The translations under genes and the position numbers were made by a program. From Arachidicoccus soli (lineage in GTDB: Bacteria; Bacteroidota; Bacteroidia; Chitinophagales; Chitinophagaceae), in the NCBI RefSeq assembly GCF_003600625.1, contig NZ_CP032489.1, positions 3,224,001 to 3,288,000 of the forward strand: 64,000 bases of DNA, in the 5' to 3' direction. Under the pieces are notes generated by a model. It saw nothing but the letters and a program-made list of their open reading frames with translations, was not told where the DNA came from and did not search any database. Shown one piece after another: positions 30,020-39,491 of this stretch; position 1 is the stretch's first letter, and each line of letters starts with the position of its first letter.

Positions 30020-32194
30020 ATGAACAAAATAAAATTACTCCTATTCATTGGCTTATTATCGTTGATACTTTCAGTAAATGCGCAGCCATATGTCACTAAA
30101 TATAAATGGTCAAAAGATGGCAACTCCTATTTCACCATCAACAAAAATGAAATTGAAGAAGTGAGTTTGCCGGAACAAACCATGAAAATAATTGTTTCAA
30201 CAAAAGAACTTACCCCCGCTGATTCTTTAAAACCTTTGGTTTTAGAGGATTTCAACATATCGAATGATGGTAATAAAATACTAATTTATACCAATTCAAA
30301 AAAAGTTTGGCGCTATCATACACGTGGAGATTATTGGATCTATGATATAACATCTAAAAAATTGTCACAGTTGGGGAAGGGGCTTCCAATAGCTTCTTTA
30401 ATGTTTGCAAAATTTTCTCCTGATGGCTATAAGATTGCATATAGTAGCAAACACAATATGTATGTAGAAGATATAGCTTCCCATAAAATCACTCAATTAA
30501 CTACAAATGGCAGCGATAGAATGATTAATGGCACTTTTGATTGGGTTTATGAAGAAGAATTTGGCGCAAGGGATGGTTTTCGTTGGTCTCCAGACAGCAA
30601 GAAAATTGCTTTTTGGCAAGTAGACGCACGTAATATCCGTAATTTTTTAATGATTGATAATACTGATTCCATCTATTCTTTTGTAAAACCGGTAGAATAT
30701 CCGGTTGTGGGCCAGGTACCTTCTGCAGTGAAAATAGGTGTAGCAAATATTAGTTCAAAAAAAATAACCTGGATGAAAATACCCGGTGACAGTCGTGAAC
30801 ATTATCTCCCTAGGATGGAATGGGCCGATGACAATAGTATTGTCGCACAGCAATTAGACAGAAAACAACAAAATAGCATTCTTTATCTTGCCAATAGTAC
30901 AACGGGTATTGCAAAATCTTTTTATAAAGAAAGCAACCATACCTGGGTTGATATAAAATCACGCTGGCATGACGACAATCCAATGGGTTGGGATTGGATA
31001 GAAAATGGAAAAGCATTTCTATGGGTTACAGAGAAGGATGGCTGGCGCCATATTTATCGTGTGGACAGAACTGGAAAAGAAAAATTAGTAACCAATGGCC
31101 CTTATGATATTTTGGATATGATAGCCGTTAATGAAAAAGAAGGCTATGTATATTTTTTAGCTTCTCCTGACAATGCAACACAACAATATTTATACAGAAC
31201 AAAACTAGACGGTTCGGGCAAGGCTGAGCGCTTATCTCCCATGGATGAAGAAGGTACACATAATTATGATATTTCTCCCAACGGAAACTATGCAGAACAT
31301 AGCTTCTCAAATGCCAATACCTTTCCGATTAAAGATTGGGTAATGCTACCATCTAACAAGATTATCGGTCAAAAACCTATCATTAGAAGCATCCCAAAGG
31401 ATGCACCTCATGTAAAATACATTCATATAACTACAGACGAAGGTGTAACAATGGATGCATCAGTAACTATGCCGACCAACTTTGATTCTACCAAGAAATA
31501 TCCGGTCGTATTTTATGTATATACCGAGCCTGCAGCTTGTACAGTCAAGGACTCTTGGGGCAACGGTCGCGACTTTTTATACGATGGAGATATGCAGGCT
31601 GACGGGTATATTTACATAAGCATAGACAGTCGTGGGACACCATCACCAAAGGGTACTGCATGGAGACATTCTATTTATAAAAAAGTAGGCATCTTGAATA
31701 TTCAGGATCAATATGAAGCCGCTAAGAAAGTAATGCAGTGGCCCTTTGTAGACACCAGCCGTGTAGCCGTTTGGGGTTGGAGTGGCGGCGGTTCCACCAC
31801 TTTAAACTTATTATTCCAACATGGCGACGTTTATAAAACGGGCATTTCTATAGCTCCTGTAGCCAATCAATTGACCTACGACAATGTTTATGAAGAGCGT
31901 TATATGGGATTAATTACAGATGCAGACAATACTTATAAAAAAGCATCGCCCATTACCTACGCATCAGGATTAAAAGGAAATTTATTATTAATGCAGGGCT
32001 CTGGAGATGACAATGTACATTATCAAAATTCAGAAATGGTCATTAATGCATTAATCAAATACAACAAACTATTTACTTTCATGGAATTTCCCAATCGTAC
32101 ACACGCTATTTCAGAAGGAGAAGGGACAAGAGAATTTTTAAGCAATCTTTATACCACTTATTTGAAAGAACATTGCCCTCCGGGTGCGAGATAA
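30020..32194 (+). CDS. S9 family peptidase, dipeptidyl peptidase IV type
   Basis: An exported serine peptidase that removes N-terminal dipeptides. The 724-residue precursor has a signal peptide (LLLFIGLLSLILSVNAQ), a beta-propeller domain (to about 470) and an alpha/beta hydrolase domain. The nucleophile Ser588 is in WGWSGGGS, the acid is Asp663 or 664 in GSGDDNVH, and His695 is in NRTHA. The DWVYEEEFGARDGFRWSPD stretch is the propeller's substrate-binding Glu-Glu region of DPP IV. It is monocistronic, with a strong terminator about 100 bases downstream. Confidence 0.93.
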   Translation: MNKIKLLLFIGLLSLILSVNAQPYVTKYKWSKDGNSYFTINKNEIEEVSLPEQTMKIIVSTKELTPADSLKPLVLEDFNISNDGNKILIYTNSKKVWRYHTRGDYWIYDITSKKLSQLGKGLPIASLMFAKFSPDGYKIAYSSKHNMYVEDIASHKITQLTTNGSDRMINGTFDWVYEEEFGARDGFRWSPDSKKIAFWQVDARNIRNFLMIDNTDSIYSFVKPVEYPVVGQVPSAVKIGVANISSKKITWMKIPGDSREHYLPRMEWADDNSIVAQQLDRKQQNSILYLANSTTGIAKSFYKESNHTWVDIKSRWHDDNPMGWDWIENGKAFLWVTEKDGWRHIYRVDRTGKEKLVTNGPYDILDMIAVNEKEGYVYFLASPDNATQQYLYRTKLDGSGKAERLSPMDEEGTHNYDISPNGNYAEHSFSNANTFPIKDWVMLPSNKIIGQKPIIRSIPKDAPHVKYIHITTDEGVTMDASVTMPTNFDSTKKYPVVFYVYTEPAACTVKDSWGNGRDFLYDGDMQADGYIYISIDSRGTPSPKGTAWRHSIYKKVGILNIQDQYEAAKKVMQWPFVDTSRVAVWGWSGGGSTTLNLLFQHGDVYKTGISIAPVANQLTYDNVYEERYMGLITDADNTYKKASPITYASGLKGNLLLMQGSGDDNVHYQNSEMVINALIKYNKLFTFMEFPNRTHAISEGEGTREFLSNLYTTYLKEHCPPGAR

Positions 32195-32300
32195 GATTAT
32201 GCAAGCAGCATCAATACTTCTTTATAAAACCAATCAGCAGAGAACATTTTTGATAAGAATCGAAAAGCTTTCTACTGTTTTCCCTCAAAAAGATTGAGAC

Positions 32301-32336
32301 AAAAAAAGACAACTTTTTTCAAAGTTGTCTTTTTTT
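32301..32336. terminator. Bidirectional terminator
   Basis: A 16-bp perfect stem (seven A then GACAACTTT, with complement) closes a four-base loop. It separates the S9 peptidase gene from the end of the ribosomal operon, which it would end at rplQ. Confidence 0.92.
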
Positions 32337-32357
32337 ATTTTTCAGTAAGAGAAGAAA

Positions 32358-33128
32358 CTAAGCTTCTTTTCCACCTTTTAATTCATCTTGAAGAGTATTC
32401 AACTCATCCCATTTACCATCAGCAGCTAATTGTGCTTGGTGCGGCCAGGTTGTAGTTACAACTGCATTGAAGTGACCTTCAGAAGCATCCAAAATCGCTT
32501 TAATTTCTTCAGCAGTTTTAGCGGCTAATTCAGCAAAAGTATGAATACCTGCAGCATTCAATGTATCAGCTGCTTTAGGGCCACATCCTTCTACTTTAGT
32601 CAAATCATCAGTAGCAGATTTTTCTTCTACTACTTCTGCCTCAGTAATTGCTGCAGGAGCTGCTTCCGTAGTCTCTACTTTTTTGCTGGTTGCACGGCTA
32701 CGACGAGTTTTCTTAGCAGGCTCTTGTTCTGTAGAGATACCTTTGCCATAAATTTCATTGAAATCAACCAATTCAATCATAGCTTTTTCAGCATTATCAC
32801 CGGGGCGAAGACCTAATTTAATAATGCGTGTATATCCACCAGGGCGCGCATTAATTTTAGGACCCACAACAGTAAATAATTCTTTTACAGCCAATTTATT
32901 TTGCAAATAACTAAATACAAGGCGATGGTTGTGACTGATTTGAGTCTCGCTTTCGTTTTTCTTAGTTTTTGTAATCAATGGTTCCACGTATTTACGTAAT
33001 TCCTTTGCTTTTGCAAGTGTAGTTACGATACGTTTATGTGTTATTAACTGAGCGGCAAGATTTGATAATAACGCATCTCTGTGTGCTTTCTTTCTGCCTA
33101 AATTGTTTTGTTTATCGCCGTGACGCAT
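32358..33128 (-). CDS. rplQ: 50S ribosomal protein L17 with a helix-hairpin-helix tail
   Basis: L17 lines the exit side of the 50S subunit. Residues 1 to about 120 are a normal L17 ([20 protein letters not shown], then [15 protein letters not shown]). The protein is 256 residues, about twice the usual length. The extra part is a basic linker ([12 protein letters not shown]), an Ala/Glu-rich stretch, and a helix-hairpin-helix-like domain ([20 protein letters not shown]), ending with a charged helix. Last gene of the alpha operon, 72 bases after rpoA. Confidence 0.95.
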   Translation of the reverse strand: MRHGDKQNNLGRKKAHRDALLSNLAAQLITHKRIVTTLAKAKELRKYVEPLITKTKKNESETQISHNHRLVFSYLQNKLAVKELFTVVGPKINARPGGYTRIIKLGLRPGDNAEKAMIELVDFNEIYGKGISTEQEPAKKTRRSRATSKKVETTEAAPAAITEAEVVEEKSATDDLTKVEGCGPKAADTLNAAGIHTFAELAAKTAEEIKAILDASEGHFNAVVTTTWPHQAQLAADGKWDELNTLQDELKGGKEA

Positions 33129-33200
33129 AATTTTTGAGTTTTATATTTACACCGTGTCAAGGTATGTAAATAGCGATCCGTTAAGATCTATTTTAAATAA

Positions 33201-34199
33201 TTAATCGTTTACTTCAACACCCATTCTTACCAAATCCATTCCGAATTGCAATCCTCTTTCGTGTAAAACCTGTTCGATTTCAGTTAAAGATTTTTGACCA
33301 AAGTTGCGGAACTTCATTAAATCTTCTTGTTCGTATTGTACCAATTCACTTAAAGAATTGATCTTAGCAGCTTTCAAGCAATTAAATGCACGAACCGATA
33401 AATCCAAATCTTCCAAAGGTGTTTTTAATACTTTACGCAATTGTAATACTTGTTCATCAACAACATCTTCTTTCTTATCTTCTTTGCTGTCGAAAGTAAT
33501 ATTTTCGTCAGTGATAATCATTAAGTGTTGAATCAAAATGCGAGAAGCTTGTTTCACAGCTTCTTCCGGATGAATGGTACCATCAGTTATTACATCCAAC
33601 AAAAGTTTTTCGTAATCGGTACGTTGTTCCACACGATAGTTTTCAATCGCAATTTTTACATTTTTGATAGGTGTATGGATCGAGTCGATAGCCACATAAC
33701 CAAATGGAGCATCTTTAATTTTATTTTCTTCTGCAGGAACGTATCCACGGCCTTTAGCAATGGTTAATTCAATATCCAATTTTGCAGAGGGATCTAAAAC
33801 GCATAATACCAATTCAGGATTCATTACTTCAAAACTAGAAGTTGCTTCGCCTAAATCAGCAGCAGTAAATTCAGACTTACCCTTAACTGATAAAGTGATT
33901 TTTTCGTTGTTAACTTCTTGTTCAACAACTTTCTTAAAGCGAACTTGTTTTAAGTTTAAAATAAGTTCAGTTACGTCTTCAGTAACACCAGGTATTGTCG
34001 CAAACTCGTGATCAACGCCTTCGATTTTGATACCGATAATCGCGTGGCCTTCCAAAGAGCTCAAAAGCACCCTGCGTAAAGCATTACCTACAGTTAGACC
34101 AAATCCTGGTTCCAACGGACGAAATTCAAATTGACCATTAAAATCATTTACTTTTTGTAATACAATTTTATCCGGTTTTTGAAAGTTTAATATTGCCAT
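33201..34199 (-). CDS. rpoA: DNA-directed RNA polymerase subunit alpha
   Basis: The alpha dimer nucleates RNA polymerase assembly and contacts activators. The 332-residue protein has the N-terminal dimerisation domain (FGLTVGNALRRVLLSSLEG, the signature), and the C-terminal domain with LDLSVRAFNCLKAAKI and LMKFRNFGQKSLTEIE, which binds UP elements. ATG 34199 gives the usual MAILNFQKP start; the frame extends ten residues to 34229. A 9-bp hairpin lies just upstream. Confidence 0.97.
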   Translation of the reverse strand: MAILNFQKPDKIVLQKVNDFNGQFEFRPLEPGFGLTVGNALRRVLLSSLEGHAIIGIKIEGVDHEFATIPGVTEDVTELILNLKQVRFKKVVEQEVNNEKITLSVKGKSEFTAADLGEATSSFEVMNPELVLCVLDPSAKLDIELTIAKGRGYVPAEENKIKDAPFGYVAIDSIHTPIKNVKIAIENYRVEQRTDYEKLLLDVITDGTIHPEEAVKQASRILIQHLMIITDENITFDSKEDKKEDVVDEQVLQLRKVLKTPLEDLDLSVRAFNCLKAAKINSLSELVQYEQEDLMKFRNFGQKSLTEIEQVLHERGLQFGMDLVRMGVEVND

Positions 34200-34221
34200 A
34201 TTAAAACTTGGTTTTATTGAG

Positions 34222-34243
34222 CTTTTCACCCTTAGGTGAAAAG
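34222..34243 (-). other. Hairpin between rpsD and rpoA
   Basis: CTTTTCACC and GGTGAAAAG form a 9-bp stem with a four-base loop, 23 bases before the rpoA ATG. It lacks a T-run, so it is not a typical terminator. It could be a processing or translational control site. Confidence 0.5.
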
Positions 34244-34304
34244 AATTTGTTTTAGAAAAGATTGTTTAATTATAAGTCAAAGCAAAACTTCAACAGAAAC
34301 TTTA

Positions 34305-34910
34305 TTATTTAGAGTACAACTCTACAATCAATTGTTCTTTGATGTTTTCAGGTACGTTTTCTCTTTCAGGGAAAGTGATAAAAGTACCTTTCTTTTCAGT
34401 TTCGTTCCAATCTAACCAACTAAATTTAGGGTTCTTGCCACGAATCTGGCTAGTTAACGAGGTATTGGTTTCGCTTTTTTCTTTCAATCCGATAATATCT
34501 CCCGGTTTCAATCGGTATGAAGGAATATTTACAATTGTTCCATTAACAGTAACATGTTTATGACTCACTAACTGACGAGCCGCTGGGCGCGAAGCAGCAA
34601 TCCCTAAACGAAATACGGTATTGTCTAAACGAGCTTCCAATAATTTGATCAAGTTTTCACCGGTAACACCTTTTAAACGGTTTGCATCTTCAAAAGTATT
34701 ACGAAACTGGCGCTCTAACACACCATAAGTGTATTTTGCTTTTTGCTTTTCTTTTAACTGCGTAGCATATTCTCCTAATTGTTTGCGTTTGCGCATGGCG
34801 CCATGCTGACCTGGAGGATTGCTGTTCTTGCTTAAGTATTTACCATTACCTAAAATAGGCTCGCCGAAGATACGGCTGATTTTAGTTTTTGGGCCTGTGT
34901 AACGTGCCAT
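34305..34910 (-). CDS. rpsD: 30S ribosomal protein S4
   Basis: S4 is a primary 16S-binding protein and, in other bacteria, the repressor of this operon. The 201-residue protein starts MARYTGPKTKISRIFGEPI and has the S4 RNA-binding domain with LEARLDNTVFRLGIA and SHKHVTVNGTIVNIPSYRLK. Length is normal. It lies between rpsK and rpoA in the standard order. Confidence 0.97.
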   Translation of the reverse strand: MARYTGPKTKISRIFGEPILGNGKYLSKNSNPPGQHGAMRKRKQLGEYATQLKEKQKAKYTYGVLERQFRNTFEDANRLKGVTGENLIKLLEARLDNTVFRLGIAASRPAARQLVSHKHVTVNGTIVNIPSYRLKPGDIIGLKEKSETNTSLTSQIRGKNPKFSWLDWNETEKKGTFITFPERENVPENIKEQLIVELYSK

Positions 34911-35008
34911 AGAGAATTTGTGTTTGTCGATTTTTTAATGACGATGTTCTATCTGTAAAAATCTAAAATAAATAAAACACCCTGTAAATTATTAATTTCC
35001 CAATAAAA

Positions 35009-35413
35009 TTAAACTCTTCTTTTCTTTGGAGGGCGACAGCCATTATGTGGTAAAGGAGTAATATCTTTAATGATAGCAACTTCAATACCATTTTGAGAAA
35101 GAGAACGAATAGCACCTTCACGTCCGGAGCCAGGACCTTTTACATATACATCTACTCTTTTCAAGCCTGCATCTACAGCTACTTTTGCCGCATCAGCCGC
35201 AGCCATTTGCGCAGCGTAAGGTGTATTCTTTTTAGAACCACGGAAGCCCATTTTACCGGCAGAAGACCAAGAAATCACTTGTCCTTGCTTATTGGTAAGC
35301 GCAATAATAATGTTGTTAAATGTTGCACTAATATGTGCATCACCGTGTGCATCTACTTTTACCACTCTTTTTTTAGCGGCTGCTTTAGCACTTTGTTGTT
35401 TTCCCTTTGCCAT
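35009..35413 (-). CDS. rpsK: 30S ribosomal protein S11
   Basis: S11 forms part of the 30S platform. The 134-residue product has the signature [17 protein letters not shown] and the C-terminus [18 protein letters not shown]. The N-terminal 15 residues are Lys/Ala-rich as usual. Confidence 0.97.
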   Translation of the reverse strand: MAKGKQQSAKAAAKKRVVKVDAHGDAHISATFNNIIIALTNKQGQVISWSSAGKMGFRGSKKNTPYAAQMAAADAAKVAVDAGLKRVDVYVKGPGSGREGAIRSLSQNGIEVAIIKDITPLPHNGCRPPKKRRV

Positions 35414-35500
35414 TGTTTTTTTTTGAGGTAATCTTCTAAATTTTGCCCCTCCCTTTCTCAGTTTATTGAGAATTATCCGGCGGCTTTTCTATACATATAA

Positions 35501-35547
35501 AATTTCAAATCCCAAACTACAAAAAATGTCGTCTGAGATTTGAAATT
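35501..35547 (-). other. Hairpin between rpsM and rpsK
   Basis: AATTTCAAATC (35501-35511) and GATTTGAAATT (35537-35547) form an 11-bp perfect stem around a 25-base loop in the 144-base gap between rpsM and rpsK. It could be a regulatory or processing element; it lacks a T-run. Confidence 0.45.
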
Positions 35548-35557
35548 CTTTTTAAAA

Positions 35558-35938
35558 TTATTTCTTAGGTGCCTTCTTCTTACCGGCAACTGTTTTACGT
35601 TTACCTTTTCTGGTACGGCTATTTGTTCTAGTGCGTTGACCACGTAAAGGCAACCCCTTACGATGACGAAGGCCACGATAACAAGCAATATCCAATAAAC
35701 GTTTAATGTTCATTTGTACTTCACTACGCAAAGCACCTTCCACCTTAAATTGAGAAGTGATAATATTACGAATAGCAGCTAACTCTTCATCATTCCACTG
35801 ATTTACTTTTTTATCAAAGTCAATACCAGCTTCAGTTAAGATATTTTGAGCTGTTGAACGACCAATACCATAAATATAGGTTAATCCAATTTCACCTCTT
35901 TTATTTTTTGGTAAGTCTATACCGGCAATACGAGCCAT
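35558..35938 (-). CDS. rpsM: 30S ribosomal protein S13
   Basis: S13 lies at the 30S head and contacts the P-site tRNA and the 50S bridge. The 126-residue product begins [20 protein letters not shown] and carries the signature [19 protein letters not shown] near the C-terminus, ending in a basic tail. Confidence 0.97.
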   Translation of the reverse strand: MARIAGIDLPKNKRGEIGLTYIYGIGRSTAQNILTEAGIDFDKKVNQWNDEELAAIRNIITSQFKVEGALRSEVQMNIKRLLDIACYRGLRHRKGLPLRGQRTRTNSRTRKGKRKTVAGKKKAPKK

Positions 35939-35975
35939 AATTTATTATTAATTTTATAAATTTATAAATGACAAA

Positions 35976-36092
35976 TTAACCCTGACGTTGTTTAAAACGA
36001 GGATTCTTTTTGTTAATAATATATAGCTTTCCTTTTCTGCGAACGATTTTGCAGTCGGCGCTACGTTTTTTTACAGATGCTCTAACTTTCAT
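35976..36092 (-). CDS. rpmJ: 50S ribosomal protein L36
   Basis: A 38-residue protein too short for most gene callers. It reads [20 protein letters not shown], then [18 protein letters not shown]. This is L36 of the type that keeps one Cys in place of the full zinc site (a C-minus form): the Cys at residue 14 remains, and the other three zinc ligands are not visible. It lies between infA and rpsM, the standard place. Confidence 0.95.
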   Translation of the reverse strand: MKVRASVKKRSADCKIVRRKGKLYIINKKNPRFKQRQG

Positions 36093-36123
36093 TAGTGTAT
36101 TTATTTACAATTTTTCTAAAACC

Positions 36124-36342
36124 TTACTTATATCTAAAAATAATACGACCTCTCGATAAATCATAAGGACTCATTTCTACTCCAACTTTATCTCCCGGAA
36201 GGATACGAATGTAATGCATTCGCATTTTTCCCGATATAGTTGCCAAAATCTCGTGTCCATTTTCTAGTTTCACTCTAAACATCGCATTACTCAGCGCTTC
36301 TAGAATTACTCCGTCTTGTTTTATAAGTGGTTGTTTCGCCAT
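36124..36342 (-). CDS. infA: Translation initiation factor IF-1
   Basis: IF-1 binds the 30S A site during initiation. The 72-residue OB-fold protein reads [18 protein letters not shown] and has [20 protein letters not shown], then [18 protein letters not shown]; all are standard. First gene of the alpha operon here: the usual upstream neighbours secY and map are absent, and a promoter stands directly upstream. Confidence 0.97.
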   Translation of the reverse strand: MAKQPLIKQDGVILEALSNAMFRVKLENGHEILATISGKMRMHYIRILPGDKVGVEMSPYDLSRGRIIFRYK

Positions 36343-36358
36343 ACTATTTTTGGGAGCG

Positions 36359-36389
36359 CAAAGATATAATTTATCTTCGGAATAATAAA
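36359..36389 (-). promoter_or_regulatory. Promoter of the infA-rplQ operon
   Basis: On the minus strand TATCTTTG (36359-36366) is preceded by TTTA 19 bases upstream (36386-36389). The context TATCTTTGCGCTCCC closely matches rrn P2 (TATCTTTGCACTCCC). The predicted leader is only about 10 bases. Confidence 0.6.
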
Positions 36390-36551
36390 AAATAATTAGT
36401 TTTTTATTTCCGATGTACGCAAGTTATTGAAATTCAGATGCAAATTTAAGATAAAGATTACATATTCTTAATCTAAACGCATATTTTATTTTAATTTGTT
36501 TCCCCAAAGGCTAAAATAGGCATTATCTAAAAATACTCATAGGTAAACCAC

Positions 36552-36580
36552 TTGTTTATCAATTTATACAATTAAATTTG
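36552..36580 (+). promoter_or_regulatory. Promoter upstream of the pyruvate dehydrogenase E2 gene
   Basis: TTG (36552-36554), an 18-base spacer and TAAATTTG (36573-36580) fit the Bacteroidota pattern with a slightly short spacer. The leader would be about 105 bases. Confidence 0.5.
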
Positions 36581-36691
36581 CAACTTCAAGTGGGAGCTAT
36601 ATCTTTTTGATGTAATTTCACGCCCGAACAATTTTGAAAAACCACGCATATAACTCTTTGTGCGGAGAGCGAAAATTATAATATAATTATT

Positions 36692-38338
36692 ATGGCTGAA
36701 GTGATTTTAATGCCGCGTTTAAGCGATACCATGACAGAAGGTGTAATTGCCGCATGGCATAAAAAAGTAGGTGATGCAGTAAAAAAAGGCGACCTGCTTG
36801 CTGAAATAGAAACAGATAAAGCGACCATGGAACTGGAAAGTTATCAGGAAGGGACTGTTTTATATTTAGGCGGTGATAATGGCAGTAAATTACAAGTAAA
36901 TGATTTGTTAGCCATCATTGGTAAAGCTGGGGAAGATGTAACTGCCTTAGTTAAAGAAAATACAGCGGGAGGGGCACCTACTAATGAAACAAAACCGGCA
37001 GAAACCCAGACCGAAGCGCAGCCTGTATCGTCTAACGACAATAAACCGGCTATAGATATCGCTAATATGGAAGAAGTCGTTTTAATGCCGCGCCTGAGCG
37101 ATACGATGACTGAAGGCGTAATCGCTTCTTGGCAGAAAAATGTAGGAGATGATGTAAAAAAAGGAGATGTATTAGCGGAAATAGAAACCGATAAAGCTAC
37201 CATGGAATTGGAAAGCTACAAAGACGGTAAATTACTATATCAAGGCGCTAAAACAGGAGAAAAAATCCAAGTAAATAATTTATTAGCGATCATTGGTAAG
37301 GATGGTTTAGATATCGATGCTATTGTTTTAGCAGCAAAAGGTGATAATGCTCCTGCAAAAGAAGTATCTCCTCAAGAAGAACCTGCAAAACCAGGTGCAG
37401 CAAAAGCACCGGAACCACAAGCGTCTGTTCCGGCACAACAGACACAGGAAGTCGTTAATGAAGGGCGTATTTTTGCTTCTCCATTAGCGAAGAAATTGGC
37501 CGACGAAAAAGGAATTGACTTAAAATATGTAAAGGGCTCGGGTGATAATGGTAGAATTGTGCGCACAGATATTGAAAATTACACGCCAGCTGCGGCTCAA
37601 ACAAAAGCTGCGGCTACAGAATCATCACCTGCTGCAATTGCTGCACCGGCAGGACAAGTTTCCTTTGAAGAAGTGCCGGTTTCTCAAATGCGTAAAACCA
37701 TTGCTCGTCGATTAGCAGAGAGCAAATTCACAGCACCACACTTCTACTTAACTATGAGCATCAATATGGATGCGGCGGTAGAGGCAAGACCTAAATTAAA
37801 TAAAGACGGGAAAGTAAAAATTAGCTTCAATGATATCGTTTTAAAAGCTGTTGCAGTTGCATTAAAACAGCACCCAACTGTAAATAGTAGTTGGTTGGGT
37901 GATAAAATCAGAATCAACCATCACGTAAATATAGGTGTTGCTGTAGCAGTTGAAGATGGTTTATTAGTACCTGTTATACGTTTTGCTGATGGTAAATCTT
38001 TATCCCAAATATCTACAGAAGTAAAAACATTTGCACAAAAAGCAAAAGATAAAAAGCTACAACCATCCGATTGGGAAGGCAGTACATTTACTGTAAGCAA
38101 CCTAGGAATGTTTGGAATTGATCAATTCACAGGTATTATCAATCCACCAGATGCTTGTATTTTGGCAATTGGTGGTATTTCACAAGAACCTGTTGTAAAA
38201 AATGGACAAATTGTTGTGGGCAATATTATGAAAGTGACAATGAGCTGTGATCACCGAGTAGTAGATGGCGCTTCTGGCGCGGCTTTCTTGCAAACACTTA
38301 AATCCTTATTAGAAGAGCCTTTGAGATTGTTGTTGTAA
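36692..38338 (+). CDS. pdhC: Pyruvate dehydrogenase E2 (dihydrolipoamide acetyltransferase)
   Basis: E2 is the core of the pyruvate dehydrogenase complex and passes the acetyl group to CoA. The 548-residue protein has two lipoyl domains, each with ETDKATMELES (lipoyl Lys43 and Lys168), joined by Ala/Pro/Glu-rich linkers. An E1/E3-binding domain follows (FASPLAKKLADEKGIDL, about 255-290), then the catalytic domain with His521 in SCDHRVVDG. The E1 and E3 genes are not in the window. A strong terminator follows. Confidence 0.95.
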   Translation: MAEVILMPRLSDTMTEGVIAAWHKKVGDAVKKGDLLAEIETDKATMELESYQEGTVLYLGGDNGSKLQVNDLLAIIGKAGEDVTALVKENTAGGAPTNETKPAETQTEAQPVSSNDNKPAIDIANMEEVVLMPRLSDTMTEGVIASWQKNVGDDVKKGDVLAEIETDKATMELESYKDGKLLYQGAKTGEKIQVNNLLAIIGKDGLDIDAIVLAAKGDNAPAKEVSPQEEPAKPGAAKAPEPQASVPAQQTQEVVNEGRIFASPLAKKLADEKGIDLKYVKGSGDNGRIVRTDIENYTPAAAQTKAAATESSPAAIAAPAGQVSFEEVPVSQMRKTIARRLAESKFTAPHFYLTMSINMDAAVEARPKLNKDGKVKISFNDIVLKAVAVALKQHPTVNSSWLGDKIRINHHVNIGVAVAVEDGLLVPVIRFADGKSLSQISTEVKTFAQKAKDKKLQPSDWEGSTFTVSNLGMFGIDQFTGIINPPDACILAIGGISQEPVVKNGQIVVGNIMKVTMSCDHRVVDGASGAAFLQTLKSLLEEPLRLLL

Positions 38339-38345
38339 TCTTTAA

Positions 38346-38395
38346 ATAAAACTAAAAAAGCCTAAGCCCAAATACTTAGGCTTTTTTAGTTTTAT
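38346..38395. terminator. Terminator after the E2 gene
   Basis: A 21-bp perfect stem (38346-38366 with 38375-38395; core AAAAAAGCCTAAG) closes an eight-base loop and has T-rich sequence on its right arm. It is the longest hairpin in the window. Confidence 0.92.
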
Positions 38396-38464
38396 ACCGA
38401 TTTGGTATGGAAGACAATTCAGTAAAAGAAACTATATTTGCCCTAGAAAACAGAACTTAATAAA

Positions 38465-39037
38465 ATGAAATTTTCAAATAAAATTATCTTAGTATTCTCC
38501 TTGCTTATTGCAGTCGCCATTTTATATCGCCTAATACCTATGCCAAGTGGTGTTTATGGCTTTACACCTATGTTTGCAATGGCAATATTTGGAGGTGTAC
38601 TTTTTAAAGCAGATAAAAAGTATGCTTTCGCATTGCCCTTGATTACTTTTTTTCTTTCTGATGTATTATTTGAAATTTTATACAAAGCAGGTAAATGGAG
38701 TGTGCCAGGATTTTACAGTGGGCAATTAGTTAATTACATTCTATTTGCCTTAACCACATGTGTAGGGTTCTATATTAAAAAAGCAAAATTTTCCAATATC
38801 GCAATTGCTTCAATTGTAGCCCCTACATTGTTTTATGTTTTATCTAATTTTTCTGTTTGGCTAATGGGCGCCTATTATCCCAAATCTCTTAAAGGATTAA
38901 AAGAATGTTACATTGCGGGCTGGCCTTTTTATTTTCCGTATAGCATCTTAACAACCTTGGTATTCTCCACTTTCTTATTTGGTATTTACTCTTTAATAAA
39001 GGATAAAATAAGTGCTAAAAATAATTTTGCTGCTTAA
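38465..39037 (+). CDS. DUF6580 family membrane protein
   Basis: A 190-residue protein with five or six hydrophobic helices. MPSGVYGFTPMFAMAIFGGV and the later block YIAGWPFYFPYSILTT are typical of DUF6580, a putative transport family reminiscent of small-molecule S components. The substrate is unknown. A -7 element TATATTTG (38433-38440) lies 24 bases upstream, without a clear -33 box. It is convergent with the broken DUF4440-type gene, with one base between them. Confidence 0.75.
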   Translation: MKFSNKIILVFSLLIAVAILYRLIPMPSGVYGFTPMFAMAIFGGVLFKADKKYAFALPLITFFLSDVLFEILYKAGKWSVPGFYSGQLVNYILFALTTCVGFYIKKAKFSNIAIASIVAPTLFYVLSNFSVWLMGAYYPKSLKGLKECYIAGWPFYFPYSILTTLVFSTFLFGIYSLIKDKISAKNNFAA

Positions 39038-39038
39038 A

Positions 39039-39470
39039 TCAGGAACTGTGATCTACAACAATCAACCAATGGTTATTTATTTTTTTGAAAAGTAAAGTAA
39101 AATGCCCACCCACATTCCCCGATACACGTGACAAATGCCATGCACCAATAACAAAACAAGCATTCTCGGAAAGTTGCTGAATTTGTAAGACACTAAAATT
39201 CAAAACACCCATTGCCAATTTATTGGGATAAGCTTTTTTGTAATTATCCAAGGTTTTCTGCCAACCGTAAGTAATAGATTTTGTACCTACAAATTGCAGA
39301 CTGTCACTGTGCCAATAACCTATTTGCATAAACCCATCAATATCCCCATTATTCCAAGCTTCTTGTTGCGTCTCCATTACGTGTAGAATTTCTTCTTACA
39401 CATTCTTTTTTTGTGCAATAGAAAAACCAACACTCAAAACAGCAAAGAACAAGCTAATAAATGCTTTCAT
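39039..39470 (-). pseudogene. DUF4440/SnoaL-like protein gene interrupted by an in-frame stop
   Basis: The 112-residue frame from ATG 39377 (ETQQEAWNNGDIDGFM, then SDSLQFVG and HFTLLFKKINNHWLIVVDHSS) is an NTF2-like DUF4440 protein that lacks its usual start. Upstream in the same frame, ATG 39470 encodes a good signal peptide (MKAFISLFFAVLSVGFSIAQ) followed by KKNV, a TAA, then EEILHV running into METQQ. One nonsense codon thus splits an exported protein. The downstream part might still be made from ATG 39377 but would stay in the cytoplasm. Confidence 0.75.
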
Positions 39471-39491
39471 TAGAGGATTTTTAACAGACAA

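Larger units (their letters stand above)
36343..36691. other. Divergent intergenic region between infA and the E2 gene
   Basis: A 349-base AT-rich stretch without a reading frame that looks like a gene. It holds the infA operon promoter (36359-36389, minus) and a promoter for the E2 gene (36552-36580, plus). Confidence 0.65.
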
